Source: an uncultured Microcaldota archaeon
GTDB taxonomy: Archaea; Micrarchaeota; Micrarchaeia; Anstonellales; Bilamarchaeaceae
Assembly (NCBI GenBank): GCA_903920925.1
Contig: CAIXOA010000183.1
Span: 1 to 8,619, forward strand
Reading direction: 5' to 3'
Length of the DNA stretch: 8,619 nucleotides
A program made the position numbers and the translations under genes. A model generated the notes under the pieces. It had not been told where the DNA came from. It saw nothing but the letters and a program-made list of their open reading frames with translations, and did not search any database. Positions 1-6,098 of this stretch are shown here, one piece after another; positions within the stretch are counted from its first letter, which is position 1; every line of letters starts with the position of its first letter.

Positions 1-1
1 C

Positions 2-784
2 CCCTCGGATGAACTATTGGAACTTGGCTCCTATGCGGCGGCAAGGATGATGCTCGCCTATCTCAAAAACCGCTTCCTCACCGGAAGGTTCGCGGTCGCC
101 GAGGCGAAGCGCGCATCCTCTTTCATGCGCTCGGATTCGGAGGAGAATTTGCGGAAGCTTGGAGACGAGCTGGGAATAAAGCCCGCGGAATTAGAAGGGA
201 GGATGGTGCTCCCGGTTTCCCAATACGTGTCCTTTTCCCCCCGCTCGGTCGATTACCGCCTCATCTTCCGGAACGTGGCGAACGGGTTCGTGGAGGTGAA
301 GAAGCCCGAAGTGATAAGGCTCATGGAGGAGGCGGTGAGAATCAGGATGGAGAGCCTGAAGCCAATCCAGAACCCGCCCAAAATAATACAGGAATATTCC
401 AAAAAGCTTATGGTTCTTGTGCCAAAAGAAGCGGTCATGAAGATGAGCTTCAAGGAGGGCGACAACCCCCCGTGCATAGAGAAATTATTGGAGCAGGCGA
501 GGGCGCACCAGAACCTCAACCACCAGGCGAGGTGGGCGCTCGCGGTCTACCTGCTTTCGAAAAACATGGCGATGGAGAAGGTGCATTCTATATTCTCGAA
601 TCTTCCCGATTATGACGAGAAAAAAACAAAATACCAACTAGAGCACATAGTGAAGAGAGGGTATTCCATGCCCGCGTGCGCCACGCTCCTGAGCTACGGG
701 ATCTGCGTGGCGGACTGCAGGATAGGGTCCCCCATAAACTGGAAGGTGAAAGATTGGAAGAGAAGGAAAAGCAGTTCGTCCTGA
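2..784 (+). CDS. priL: DNA primase large subunit PriL, 5'-truncated by window edge
   Basis: This is the regulatory large subunit of the archaeal/eukaryotic-type primase, which partners with PriS to make primers for replication. The reading frame is open to the left edge, so the N-terminus is missing; the TTG at 17 is probably internal. About 260 residues are visible, covering part of the helical N-terminal domain and the whole C-terminal iron-sulfur domain. The four expected 4Fe-4S cysteines are present: one in PPC (codon 473-475), one in PAC, and two in GICVADC. Other family hallmarks are the DYDEKKTKYQ and QLEHI segments. The usual aromatic ending after the last cysteine is replaced by a basic, serine-rich tail (KRRKSSSS). 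priS starts 31 bp before this stop, so the two subunits are co-transcribed and probably translationally coupled. The family call is strong; only the N-terminus is unknown. Confidence 0.93.
   Translation, partial: PSDELLELGSYAAARMMLAYLKNRFLTGRFAVAEAKRASSFMRSDSEENLRKLGDELGIKPAELEGRMVLPVSQYVSFSPRSVDYRLIFRNVANGFVEVKKPEVIRLMEEAVRIRMESLKPIQNPPKIIQEYSKKLMVLVPKEAVMKMSFKEGDNPPCIEKLLEQARAHQNLNHQARWALAVYLLSKNMAMEKVHSIFSNLPDYDEKKTKYQLEHIVKRGYSMPACATLLSYGICVADCRIGSPINWKVKDWKRRKSSSS
741..749 (+). promoter_or_regulatory. Shine-Dalgarno site deciding the priS TTG start
   Basis: GGAAGGTGA lies 4 bases before the TTG at 754, inside the end of priL. It matches the GGTGA core complementary to archaeal 16S rRNA ends. 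Exactly the same 9-mer and spacing precede the TTG start at 3548. It supports 754 as the priS start over the upstream in-frame GTG at 676, which has no comparable site. Confidence 0.75.
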
Positions 785-1842
785 GGCGCTTCTCGGAATA
801 CTACCGGAAGGCGGACATCGAGGTCCCCAGCGTGGAGCAGAGGGAGTTCGGGGTGGGCGGCTTCGAGAAAAAAATAGAGTCCAGGCACATGGGCTTCGAA
901 AGCAACGCCGCGCTCCAGAACTACCTCATAAGGGACACCCCCCTCTACATATCCCATTCGATAGCATATTACAAATTCCCGAAGGCCACCCCGATGGAAA
1001 ACAAGGGATGGATGGGCGGGGACCTCATATTCGACCTGGACGTGCATGCGGGCCTTTTCCTCTCGAAGGAAGAGCAGGAGAAGGTAAGAAGCGACACAAT
1101 CCGCCTGGTGGAGGATTTCCTCATTTCGGATTTCGGGGTGAGGAAGGACAGCCTAAGGATGGTTTTCTCCGGGAACCGGGGCTACCACGTGCACGTGCGG
1201 GATCCGGCCTACTGGACGCTGGAGGGGGAGGCGAGGAGGGAAATAAGCGATTACATAGCCGGAAAGGGGCTTGATTACAGGAGTTTCTTCTCCTCCCCGG
1301 AAGAGGACAAATGGAAAATATACGGCCCCAAGGAGGGGGACTGGGGCTATAGGGGAAGGTTTTACCGGATGGCGGTGAAGGTGCTGGAAGAGAACCCGGG
1401 CACAATCCACCGCAGGCTCCTTAAGCCGGAGGAGGCCGCCCTTCTCAGGGAGGGGATGCGCACTGGGCTCTGGAGCAAGACCAGCATAAAGGACATCGTG
1501 GAGCGCATGGGAGTTGTGGCAAAAATGCTCCCCGTGCAATGCATAGATGTAGACACAGGCGTGACCATAGACACGAAAAGGCTCATAAGAGTCCCGAACA
1601 CACTGCACGGCTCCACGGGCCTGATTGCAAAAGAAATACGCTCCCTCGCAGATTTCGAGCCGTACCGGGACGCAACGGCTTTTGGGGCAGAACCCATCAA
1701 GATAGAGGCGCTCCAGCCAGTGCCGCCGCAGGAATTCCTGGACTCAACCATGGAAAAATTAGAGAAAGGGGAAAAGAAAGAAGTCCCCCTTTCCTATGGA
1801 ATGTACCTTCTCCTGAAAGGGGCGGCTACTCTCTCTTCGTGA
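754..1842 (+). CDS. priS: DNA primase catalytic small subunit PriS (zinc knuckle missing)
   Basis: This is the catalytic subunit of the archaeal replicative primase, 362 aa from a TTG start. The start rests on the Shine-Dalgarno site at 741-749 and on the family N-terminal pattern (FSEYY followed by REFG). The first two metal-binding aspartates are in FDLD (D94, D96). The nucleotide-binding motif is SGNRGYH (139-145). The third aspartate is D273 in VTIDTKRL, followed by RVPNTLHGSTGL. Known archaeal PriS proteins carry a Cys/His zinc knuckle just after the DxD motif. Here that stretch is short (HAGLFLSKEEQEK) and has no cysteine; the only Cys in the protein is C263. The gene overlaps priL by 31 bp and ends tail-to-tail with the minus-strand gene at 1826, with a 17-bp overlap. 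All catalytic residues are present, so it should be active. Confidence 0.95.
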   Translation: MEEKEKQFVLRRFSEYYRKADIEVPSVEQREFGVGGFEKKIESRHMGFESNAALQNYLIRDTPLYISHSIAYYKFPKATPMENKGWMGGDLIFDLDVHAGLFLSKEEQEKVRSDTIRLVEDFLISDFGVRKDSLRMVFSGNRGYHVHVRDPAYWTLEGEARREISDYIAGKGLDYRSFFSSPEEDKWKIYGPKEGDWGYRGRFYRMAVKVLEENPGTIHRRLLKPEEAALLREGMRTGLWSKTSIKDIVERMGVVAKMLPVQCIDVDTGVTIDTKRLIRVPNTLHGSTGLIAKEIRSLADFEPYRDATAFGAEPIKIEALQPVPPQEFLDSTMEKLEKGEKKEVPLSYGMYLLLKGAATLSS

Positions 1843-2206
1843 GGCGCGGGGGCGCAATCGGGGGCGCAAGCCTGACGATTTTCGCCGCAAGCACTCCCTC
1901 CACGCTCGCCACGTAATTTATGGAATTGAGCAGGGAAAGCTTGTAATCGGGCTGCACGTCCTTCTTCTCCTTCCACAGCTTCCTCGCCTCGTCCGCCACC
2001 TTCTTGTCAATGCGGTCGGTTATCTCTCCGGCAATGAATATCTTCCCTACGCCTTCCACGTATTCAGCGGTGAATTCGTAGCCTATGTCCACGTCCTCGC
2101 CCTTTCCGCCGACATCCTTGATGTCAATCCGTATCTTGAGCCCCGTTCCAGGCTCGTCCTTTTCCCTCGTCGCCTCTATCTTCGTCACCTTAGAGTTCAC
2201 TATCAT
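1826..2206 (-). CDS. Small conserved archaeal protein, possibly SecB-like
   Basis: This is a 126-aa soluble protein with no signal peptide or membrane segment. It is charged and alternates beta-type stretches (N-terminal MIVNSKVTKIEATRE, then IGYEFTAEY and GKIFIAGEI) with a helical part (DKKVADEARKLWKEKK and LLNSINYVASVEG). It ends in a proline-rich LAPPIAPPR tail. The ATG at 2206 is preceded by AGGGTGA with a 4-base spacer. The pattern resembles a small archaeal family that I associate with a SecB-like chaperone fold, but this is recollection rather than a motif proof; a plain conserved hypothetical is the safe name. It is the last gene of the operon that begins with the YchF GTPase, so export or folding of the adjacent surface protein is a possible role (inference). 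Its 3' end overlaps the 3' end of priS by 17 bp. Confidence 0.85.
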   Translation of the reverse strand: MIVNSKVTKIEATREKDEPGTGLKIRIDIKDVGGKGEDVDIGYEFTAEYVEGVGKIFIAGEITDRIDKKVADEARKLWKEKKDVQPDYKLSLLNSINYVASVEGVLAAKIVRLAPPIAPPRLTKRE

Positions 2207-2210
2207 TTTT

Positions 2211-2217
2211 TCACCCT
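2211..2217 (-). promoter_or_regulatory. Ribosome-binding site containing the upstream stop codon
   Basis: On the minus strand AGGGTGA precedes the ATG at 2206 by 4 bases. Its last three bases are the TGA stop of the surface-protein gene, so termination and re-initiation occur at almost the same place. This implies translational coupling. Confidence 0.7.
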
Positions 2218-3548
2218 ATCGTCTGGTTTAAGCAGTTAAGGTATTCCGGCGTCTGCCTCCAGGAGCACTGCCCCTGCACGCAGCCGCAGGTGGTCTGCGT
2301 CAGGCACGCGTATCCGGGGAGGTATTCGCATGTGGTTGAAATGTTCCCCTGGGAAGCGGGCACGCAGAGCTGGGAGGAGCATCCCGCGCGAATGCAGTCG
2401 GAATCCCTGCCGCACTCGCCCGTCCCCGTCATGTTTATCGCGAGGCACTGTTGCTTCATCGTCGCGTTGAGTATGCGCCCGCAGAAGCTCAGGTTCTTCA
2501 TCTTGTTCGCGAACTCGATGTAGCAGGTGTCCTTTATGCTGGCGCTCACATTGCCGCAGACGGAGGGGTCATTGGCCCCGAGGCCCGCGTTCAGGAAGCA
2601 GAAATCCCTCTCGGCCTGCGTCTCCTCGCAGAGCACGGGGTCGCTCCAGGAGACCGCGGTCTCCGCTATGCACCTGTCGGAGTTGTTCTGGCCGAGGCAG
2701 GCGGTGTATTGGTCCGCCTCCTGCTTAACATTCGCATAGAGGCTGTAGAGGCCGTCCTCGCTTGAGAGCTGTGTGGGCGCCTGGACGTTCATTCCCGTGC
2801 CCCAGCTGATGCCCCCGGTCTCGGACGATATCGTCCTGTACTGCCCCATGTCCACAAATTCTATTTTCTTCTCATACATGTCGTAGGCCTGCGGGTCGAC
2901 GCACATGGAATAGTTGTACTGCTTGGAGCGCAGCACGAGCGGGCTGTTCAGCGAAAGGCCCATGTCGTTGAGCTGCGCGACCGTGAGGCCGGAATAGTCT
3001 ATGCGGTATTTCAGTTCGGTGCAATTATGGCCGTTCACAGTCTTTTCGGTGGTCCCCTCGAAAACCAGCCCACCGTAGGAATAAAGCTTCCTGTTCATTT
3101 CGGATACCTGGCGCAGATCATCGTCGCTGTATAGCATGGCCTTCAGTTCCCCTGCATAGCCGTTGAAGCGGGAAGTGCTGTTGAGGGAGCTGCAGACCTC
3201 GTCGCCGAGGTGCTTTATGCACACAATGGTCGAATTCGGCCCGAAATACGCGCTCCTCTCATAGGCGGGGTCGTTCTTGTGCACGTATTGCAAATCGCCC
3301 TTCTTGGAGATGGCCACGTCCATCCAGTAGCCGTTCTCGTATGATTCCCTGTATGAGTAGGTGTAGTCCCCGACTCCGATGGGCTTCTCTATGGAGCGGA
3401 AATAAAGGTCGCTTGCGTTTATGGCGGTTCCCCCGCCCCCTTCGTGGGGCGTGTTTCCACCAAGCGCCCCCGCGGCGATGTAGATGCCTGCCGCAACCAG
3501 TATGACCACCAATATTGATATTGCTGGATATAATATATTCTTGTCCAA
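2211..3548 (-). CDS. Membrane-anchored Cys-rich surface protein with eight-cysteine cluster
   Basis: This is a 445-aa protein with one N-terminal hydrophobic segment (about residues 5-31), followed by a Gly-rich linker, so it is probably anchored in the membrane with the rest outside. Residues about 45-270 form an ordinary, probably beta-rich domain with few cysteines. Residues about 282-373 hold four successive cysteine pairs (CX8C, CX9C, CX10C, CX11C) in a helical-repeat-like pattern such as DPVLC...RDFCF and DPSVC...KDTCY. Residues 385-428 form an eight-cysteine cluster (DC, GC, LC, TTCEY, YAC, CGC, GQCSW) known from archaeal surface proteins. Twelve N-x-S/T sequons suggest N-glycosylation. 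The start is TTG with GGAAGGTGA 4 bases upstream. It sits between YchF and the small 126-aa gene in one operon. The function is unknown; disulfide-stabilised binding or adhesion at the cell surface is an inference. Confidence 0.88.
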   Translation of the reverse strand: MDKNILYPAISILVVILVAAGIYIAAGALGGNTPHEGGGGTAINASDLYFRSIEKPIGVGDYTYSYRESYENGYWMDVAISKKGDLQYVHKNDPAYERSAYFGPNSTIVCIKHLGDEVCSSLNSTSRFNGYAGELKAMLYSDDDLRQVSEMNRKLYSYGGLVFEGTTEKTVNGHNCTELKYRIDYSGLTVAQLNDMGLSLNSPLVLRSKQYNYSMCVDPQAYDMYEKKIEFVDMGQYRTISSETGGISWGTGMNVQAPTQLSSEDGLYSLYANVKQEADQYTACLGQNNSDRCIAETAVSWSDPVLCEETQAERDFCFLNAGLGANDPSVCGNVSASIKDTCYIEFANKMKNLSFCGRILNATMKQQCLAINMTGTGECGRDSDCIRAGCSSQLCVPASQGNISTTCEYLPGYACLTQTTCGCVQGQCSWRQTPEYLNCLNQTIG

Positions 3549-3552
3549 AAAA

Positions 3553-3561
3553 TCACCTTCC
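3553..3561 (-). promoter_or_regulatory. Ribosome-binding site overlapping the ychF stop codon
   Basis: GGAAGGTGA on the minus strand, 4 bases before the TTG at 3548. The site also encodes the last two residues (Gly-Arg) and the TGA stop of the YchF gene. It fixes TTG as the start of the surface-protein gene. Confidence 0.75.
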
Positions 3562-4707
3562 AGAAACTATCTTTATGATATCAGAGTCTTTTAATACATA
3601 TTCTTTTCCTATGCGTTTTCCCGTGCGGGCGTCTATGGCGCCTATGAACTTCTTCGCGAGGTCGGTGTGCACCCTCTCCGCCAAATCCAGGGCGGTGCTT
3701 CCCTCCTCTACCAGGTGCACATTCGGGAGGAGGTTCCCCTTCCGGTCCTCCCATTTGGACTCGTCCTCCACCGGGTAGGCGGCAATCCGGTGCAACCCTC
3801 CGAATACGAGTGTTTCCAGCGCCTGCTGGACCCCGGTCCCGCCGTGCGTGGAAAGGTAATCCCTCACCTTTTTCAGCGCCTCCTCCTGCTCTTTGCTGGC
3901 TTTGAGTATCTTGAAATCAGCATCACCGGGCCAGTATTCTACGCTTCCGGCTTTCGCCGCCTTGCGCAGGACCAGTTCGTATAGCGCTGAGCAGGGAATG
4001 ACCTTTTTTCCGCCCAGCTCCTTCTGAAGGCTTTTCAAATCCGCCCCGGAATCCATCTTGTTCGCCGCAACAACCATGGGCTTCTTCTCAAGTATCTTCT
4101 TCGCAAAGGAGAGCCTCTCCGCCTCGTTCCATTCAATCCTTTCCAGCGGCAGGTTCAGCTCCTTGGCAATCCTCTCCGCCTGCGGAACCGTTACCTTCAG
4201 CCCCGTGAGGATTTCCGCGAGTTCCGCAATCCCTCTCCCCTTTATTTTCTTCCAGTTTTTCTCCAAAATGCCGAATATCCACTGCTCGAGCTCAAGCTGC
4301 AGAAAGCGCACCTCGTCCGCCGGGTCCGCCCCCTGCGTGGGATTCCCTTCCAGGTCGCTCTTGCCGCTCCCGTCCACCACCTGTATGAAGCCATCCGCGG
4401 TGCGCAAATCGTCCAAAAACTGCAATCCCAGCCCGCGCCCCTTGTGCGCCTCGGGAACCAGCCCGGCCACATCCAGGAGTTTCACCGGCACATAGCGTAT
4501 TCCGTTCTCGCAAACGGAGTCCTGGGGCGAGCATTTCCTCCCCTTCTCCGCATGCGGGCATTTCTTCCGCACGTGCCCCACTCCGGTATTCGGCTCGAGA
4601 GTAGTGAACGGATACGGCGCAATCTTCGCATCAACCATTGTAAGCGAAGAGAAGAACGTGCTCTTGCCCGCGTTGGGCTTTCCAACTATTCCTACAAGAA
4701 GGGACAT
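3553..4707 (-). CDS. ychF: YchF/Obg-family GTPase with TGS domain, archaeal type
   Basis: This is a ribosome-associated P-loop NTPase of the Obg/YchF group, 384 aa. Visible motifs are G1 GKPNAGKST (9-17), a switch I segment PYPFTTLEPN (31-40), G3 DVAGLVPEAHKGRG (79-92), G4 NKMD (216-219) and a G5-like CSALYE (239-244). A C-terminal TGS domain occupies about 325-384. Bacterial and eukaryotic YchF/OLA1 carry a changed G4 (NxxE) and prefer ATP. The intact NKxD here predicts GTP preference, as expected for archaeal members. Three cysteines after switch I (C50, C59, C66) form the small loop seen in archaeal homologues. The ATG at 4707 was chosen because the P-loop follows at the usual distance and a TATA-like box lies 25 bases upstream; the in-frame ATG at 4773 would add 22 unconserved residues. 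It is the first gene of a three-gene minus-strand operon. Confidence 0.95.
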   Translation of the reverse strand: MSLLVGIVGKPNAGKSTFFSSLTMVDAKIAPYPFTTLEPNTGVGHVRKKCPHAEKGRKCSPQDSVCENGIRYVPVKLLDVAGLVPEAHKGRGLGLQFLDDLRTADGFIQVVDGSGKSDLEGNPTQGADPADEVRFLQLELEQWIFGILEKNWKKIKGRGIAELAEILTGLKVTVPQAERIAKELNLPLERIEWNEAERLSFAKKILEKKPMVVAANKMDSGADLKSLQKELGGKKVIPCSALYELVLRKAAKAGSVEYWPGDADFKILKASKEQEEALKKVRDYLSTHGGTGVQQALETLVFGGLHRIAAYPVEDESKWEDRKGNLLPNVHLVEEGSTALDLAERVHTDLAKKFIGAIDARTGKRIGKEYVLKDSDIIKIVSGR

Positions 4708-4724
4708 GAGAAGAGTTTGCCCCG

Positions 4725-4736
4725 AAAAGCTTAAAC
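4725..4736 (-). promoter_or_regulatory. TATA-like promoter of ychF, leaderless
   Basis: In the 37-bp gap before ychF the minus strand reads GTTTAAGCTTTT, centred about 24-25 bases before the ATG at 4707. No Shine-Dalgarno sequence lies between box and start. This fits a leaderless mRNA starting at or next to the ATG. Confidence 0.5.
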
Positions 4737-4744
4737 TGCGTTTG

Positions 4745-5887
4745 CTAGTTGAGGATTCCGGCCGCGGAATCAAAGCATGCCTTCATGACCGCCTGCTGCA
4801 GCCCGGGGTCCCCGCCCAGCTTCCCCAACACGCCCATGTTCGCTTCCGAAGTGAATTCGCCCGCCAGCTTCCGAACCCCGCCCAGATTGCCGTTCTCCAG
4901 AAGAGTGCGGAAATAGGTTGCGAAGGGCAGGACTGCGAGGGGGCAGTTCTCATCCAGCCTTCCCATCGCGCTATCAAAGAGGTCGAGGGCGCCCTTAATT
5001 TCATCGCACCCTTCCCAGGCCAGCTTGGATGCGGCCTTTGCCATGAGCAGGCATTCGTAGGTGAGCTCCTCCACCAGTCCATAGTCCGCGCCCATGCCGG
5101 CGAGCGCCTGCGCCACCCCGGGCCGTTTCCAGAGCCCGACGTAAAAAAGGCACTCTTCAACCCCCTCCTGCAACAAGTTGGAGAAGTGGAACAGGAAAGA
5201 GTGGAGGGCTTTGGGGCACTCGCCCGCGGCGCACCGGCATGCGCCCAGGAAGAAGCGCAGCGTGCCCTCGGCCTCGTCTTCATCCATGCAGGATATCTGG
5301 CGCATTGCGAGGAAGAATTCGCACAGCACGGAGTCGATGTTTTCCGCAGTGGAATTTTTCACTTCCACGGCGGCTTCAACGACTTCCTCCCTCTGGCAGT
5401 ACTGGGCCGCTTTCTTGAGGCTTTCCGAGCCCAACGCGGAACTTCCGCAGAATTCCAGGAAGGAGAGCGCCAGAATGCCGTCCTTTTCGCGGATCTTCCC
5501 GGCCGCCTCTATGCATGCGAAGAATGCGGTCTCCACATCAATGTCGGGCTTTTCTTCCTTCGTGTTCACAACAATTATGCGTATGAGCGATTTGGCGGCA
5601 AGGTTCTGCTCCCCGCCACGGTATTTCCCTATATGGCGGTCCACCAGCTTCGCGTCATCGTCCCCGTTCTCAAGAATCCTCGCGAAAAACTCCTTGGCGC
5701 CCCGCCTTATGCCGCAGGAGGAGAGGAGCTCGACCACAGCCTGCGCGTCAGGCTTGCCCCCGGAAAGCGCCTCGGGCATCCTCATGCCTTTTAGCGGCCC
5801 CTCCGGATCTTTTAGTATGTCCCTTATGGCCCAGCGCACATGGTCGGGGCTCATTGGCGCTATCTTATATGAGGGTTTAGTGGTCAT
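4745..5887 (-). CDS. Unknown all-helical cysteine-rich protein
   Basis: This is a 380-aa protein that I do not recognise. The sequence reads as a chain of amphipathic helices with short loops (for example AVVELLSSCG, AAKSLIRIIVVN, IDSVLCEFFLAMRQ, LHSFLFHFSNLLQEG, VEELTYECLLMAKAASKLAW), which suggests an alpha-solenoid of TPR or HEAT style, although no consensus repeat can be fixed by eye. There is no signal peptide, membrane segment or nucleotide-binding motif. It has about 14 cysteines, high for a cytoplasmic protein, including GACRCAAGEC in the middle. The ATG at 5887 has a TATA-like box centred 29-30 bases upstream and no Shine-Dalgarno site, so it is probably leaderless. The 37-bp gap to ychF holds another promoter-like box, so it is probably its own unit. 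A protein-interaction scaffold is the likeliest kind of role (inference). Long plus-strand frames over the same region are less protein-like. Confidence 0.82.
   Translation of the reverse strand: MTTKPSYKIAPMSPDHVRWAIRDILKDPEGPLKGMRMPEALSGGKPDAQAVVELLSSCGIRRGAKEFFARILENGDDDAKLVDRHIGKYRGGEQNLAAKSLIRIIVVNTKEEKPDIDVETAFFACIEAAGKIREKDGILALSFLEFCGSSALGSESLKKAAQYCQREEVVEAAVEVKNSTAENIDSVLCEFFLAMRQISCMDEDEAEGTLRFFLGACRCAAGECPKALHSFLFHFSNLLQEGVEECLFYVGLWKRPGVAQALAGMGADYGLVEELTYECLLMAKAASKLAWEGCDEIKGALDLFDSAMGRLDENCPLAVLPFATYFRTLLENGNLGGVRKLAGEFTSEANMGVLGKLGGDPGLQQAVMKACFDSAAGILN
4754..4771. repeat. Seven-base-pair stem-loop at the 3' end of the helical-protein gene
   Basis: GATTCCG (4754-4760) and CGGAATC (4765-4771) are complementary around a 4-base loop, just upstream of the TAG stop (4745-4747) on the minus strand. 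It could stabilise the mRNA 3' end or be chance within coding sequence; no T tract follows it on the minus strand. Confidence 0.35.
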
Positions 5888-5912
5888 AGTAGATTAGTAA
5901 TGTATGAGTATA

Positions 5913-5920
5913 TTTTAAAA
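5913..5920. promoter_or_regulatory. Palindromic TATA box shared by 5S rRNA and the divergent gene
   Basis: TTTTAAAA is a perfect palindrome in the 57-bp gap between the minus-strand ATG (5887) and the 5S start (5945). Its centre is about 29 bases from each start, the usual archaeal TATA-to-start distance in both directions. No second TATA-like box is evident in the gap. On the minus strand it is preceded by purine-rich GGGAAGGG, a possible BRE. Confidence 0.55.
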
Positions 5921-5944
5921 ACCCTTCCCGACTATCAATATTTT

Positions 5945-6058
5945 GTCAGCGGCCATAGGAAGGGGGAAACACCCGATCCCATCTCGAACTCGGAAGTTAA
6001 GCCCCTTTACGGTTTTGCCTGTACTGTCCTACGGACGGGAACGCGGACTGCTGCTGAC
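5945..6058 (+). rRNA. 5S ribosomal RNA, solitary gene
   Basis: This is a 114-nt 5S rRNA. The ends pair as helix I: GTCAGCGGC at 5945-5953 with GCTGCTGAC at 6050-6058. The highly conserved internal segment CCCATCTCGAACTCGGAAG, followed by TTAAGCCCC, marks loops B and C. AAGGGG and CCCCTT form helix II, and CTGTCC-TAC-GGACGG forms the helix IV hairpin. The ends are set from helix I and could be off by a few bases. No 16S, 23S or tRNA gene lies beside it: neighbours are an unknown divergent gene and a convergent lipoprotein gene. Unlinked 5S genes are known in several archaea, such as Thermoplasma. It is slightly shorter than typical archaeal 5S (about 120 nt or more). Confidence 0.95.
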
Positions 6059-6060
6059 AC

Positions 6061-6098
6061 TTCATATTTATTCGCTTATTCTTTTCCCTGCCTTTTCC
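6061..6098 (+). terminator. T-rich terminator region after 5S rRNA
   Basis: Just after the 5S 3' end the plus strand becomes pyrimidine-rich with several T tracts (for example TATTTATTCGCTTATTCTTTTCCC and onward). Archaeal RNA polymerase terminates at such T tracts without needing a hairpin. No equivalent T tract exists on the minus strand for the convergent lipoprotein gene, which ends at 6099. Confidence 0.45.

Noticed and set aside
676..753. Upstream GTG start for priS at 676
   Set aside because: It would add 26 residues with no family similarity, deep inside priL, without a ribosome-binding site. The TTG at 754 has a strong one.
1764..1793. Imperfect hairpin GAAAGGGGA / TCCCCCTTTC near the end of priS
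   Set aside because: It has a bulge, a purine-rich loop and no following T tract; it is most simply a result of Lys/Glu and Pro codons.
4708..4773. Upstream ATG at 4773 for ychF
   Set aside because: The extra 22 residues would run over the promoter-like box and the stop of the upstream gene. Family proteins start just before the P-loop, as the ATG at 4707 gives.
4604..5794. Long plus-strand frame (396 aa) opposite the helical-protein and ychF genes
   Set aside because: It begins antisense to the ychF P-loop region, has no promoter or ribosome-binding site and low-complexity, unprotein-like composition. The minus-strand genes explain the region.
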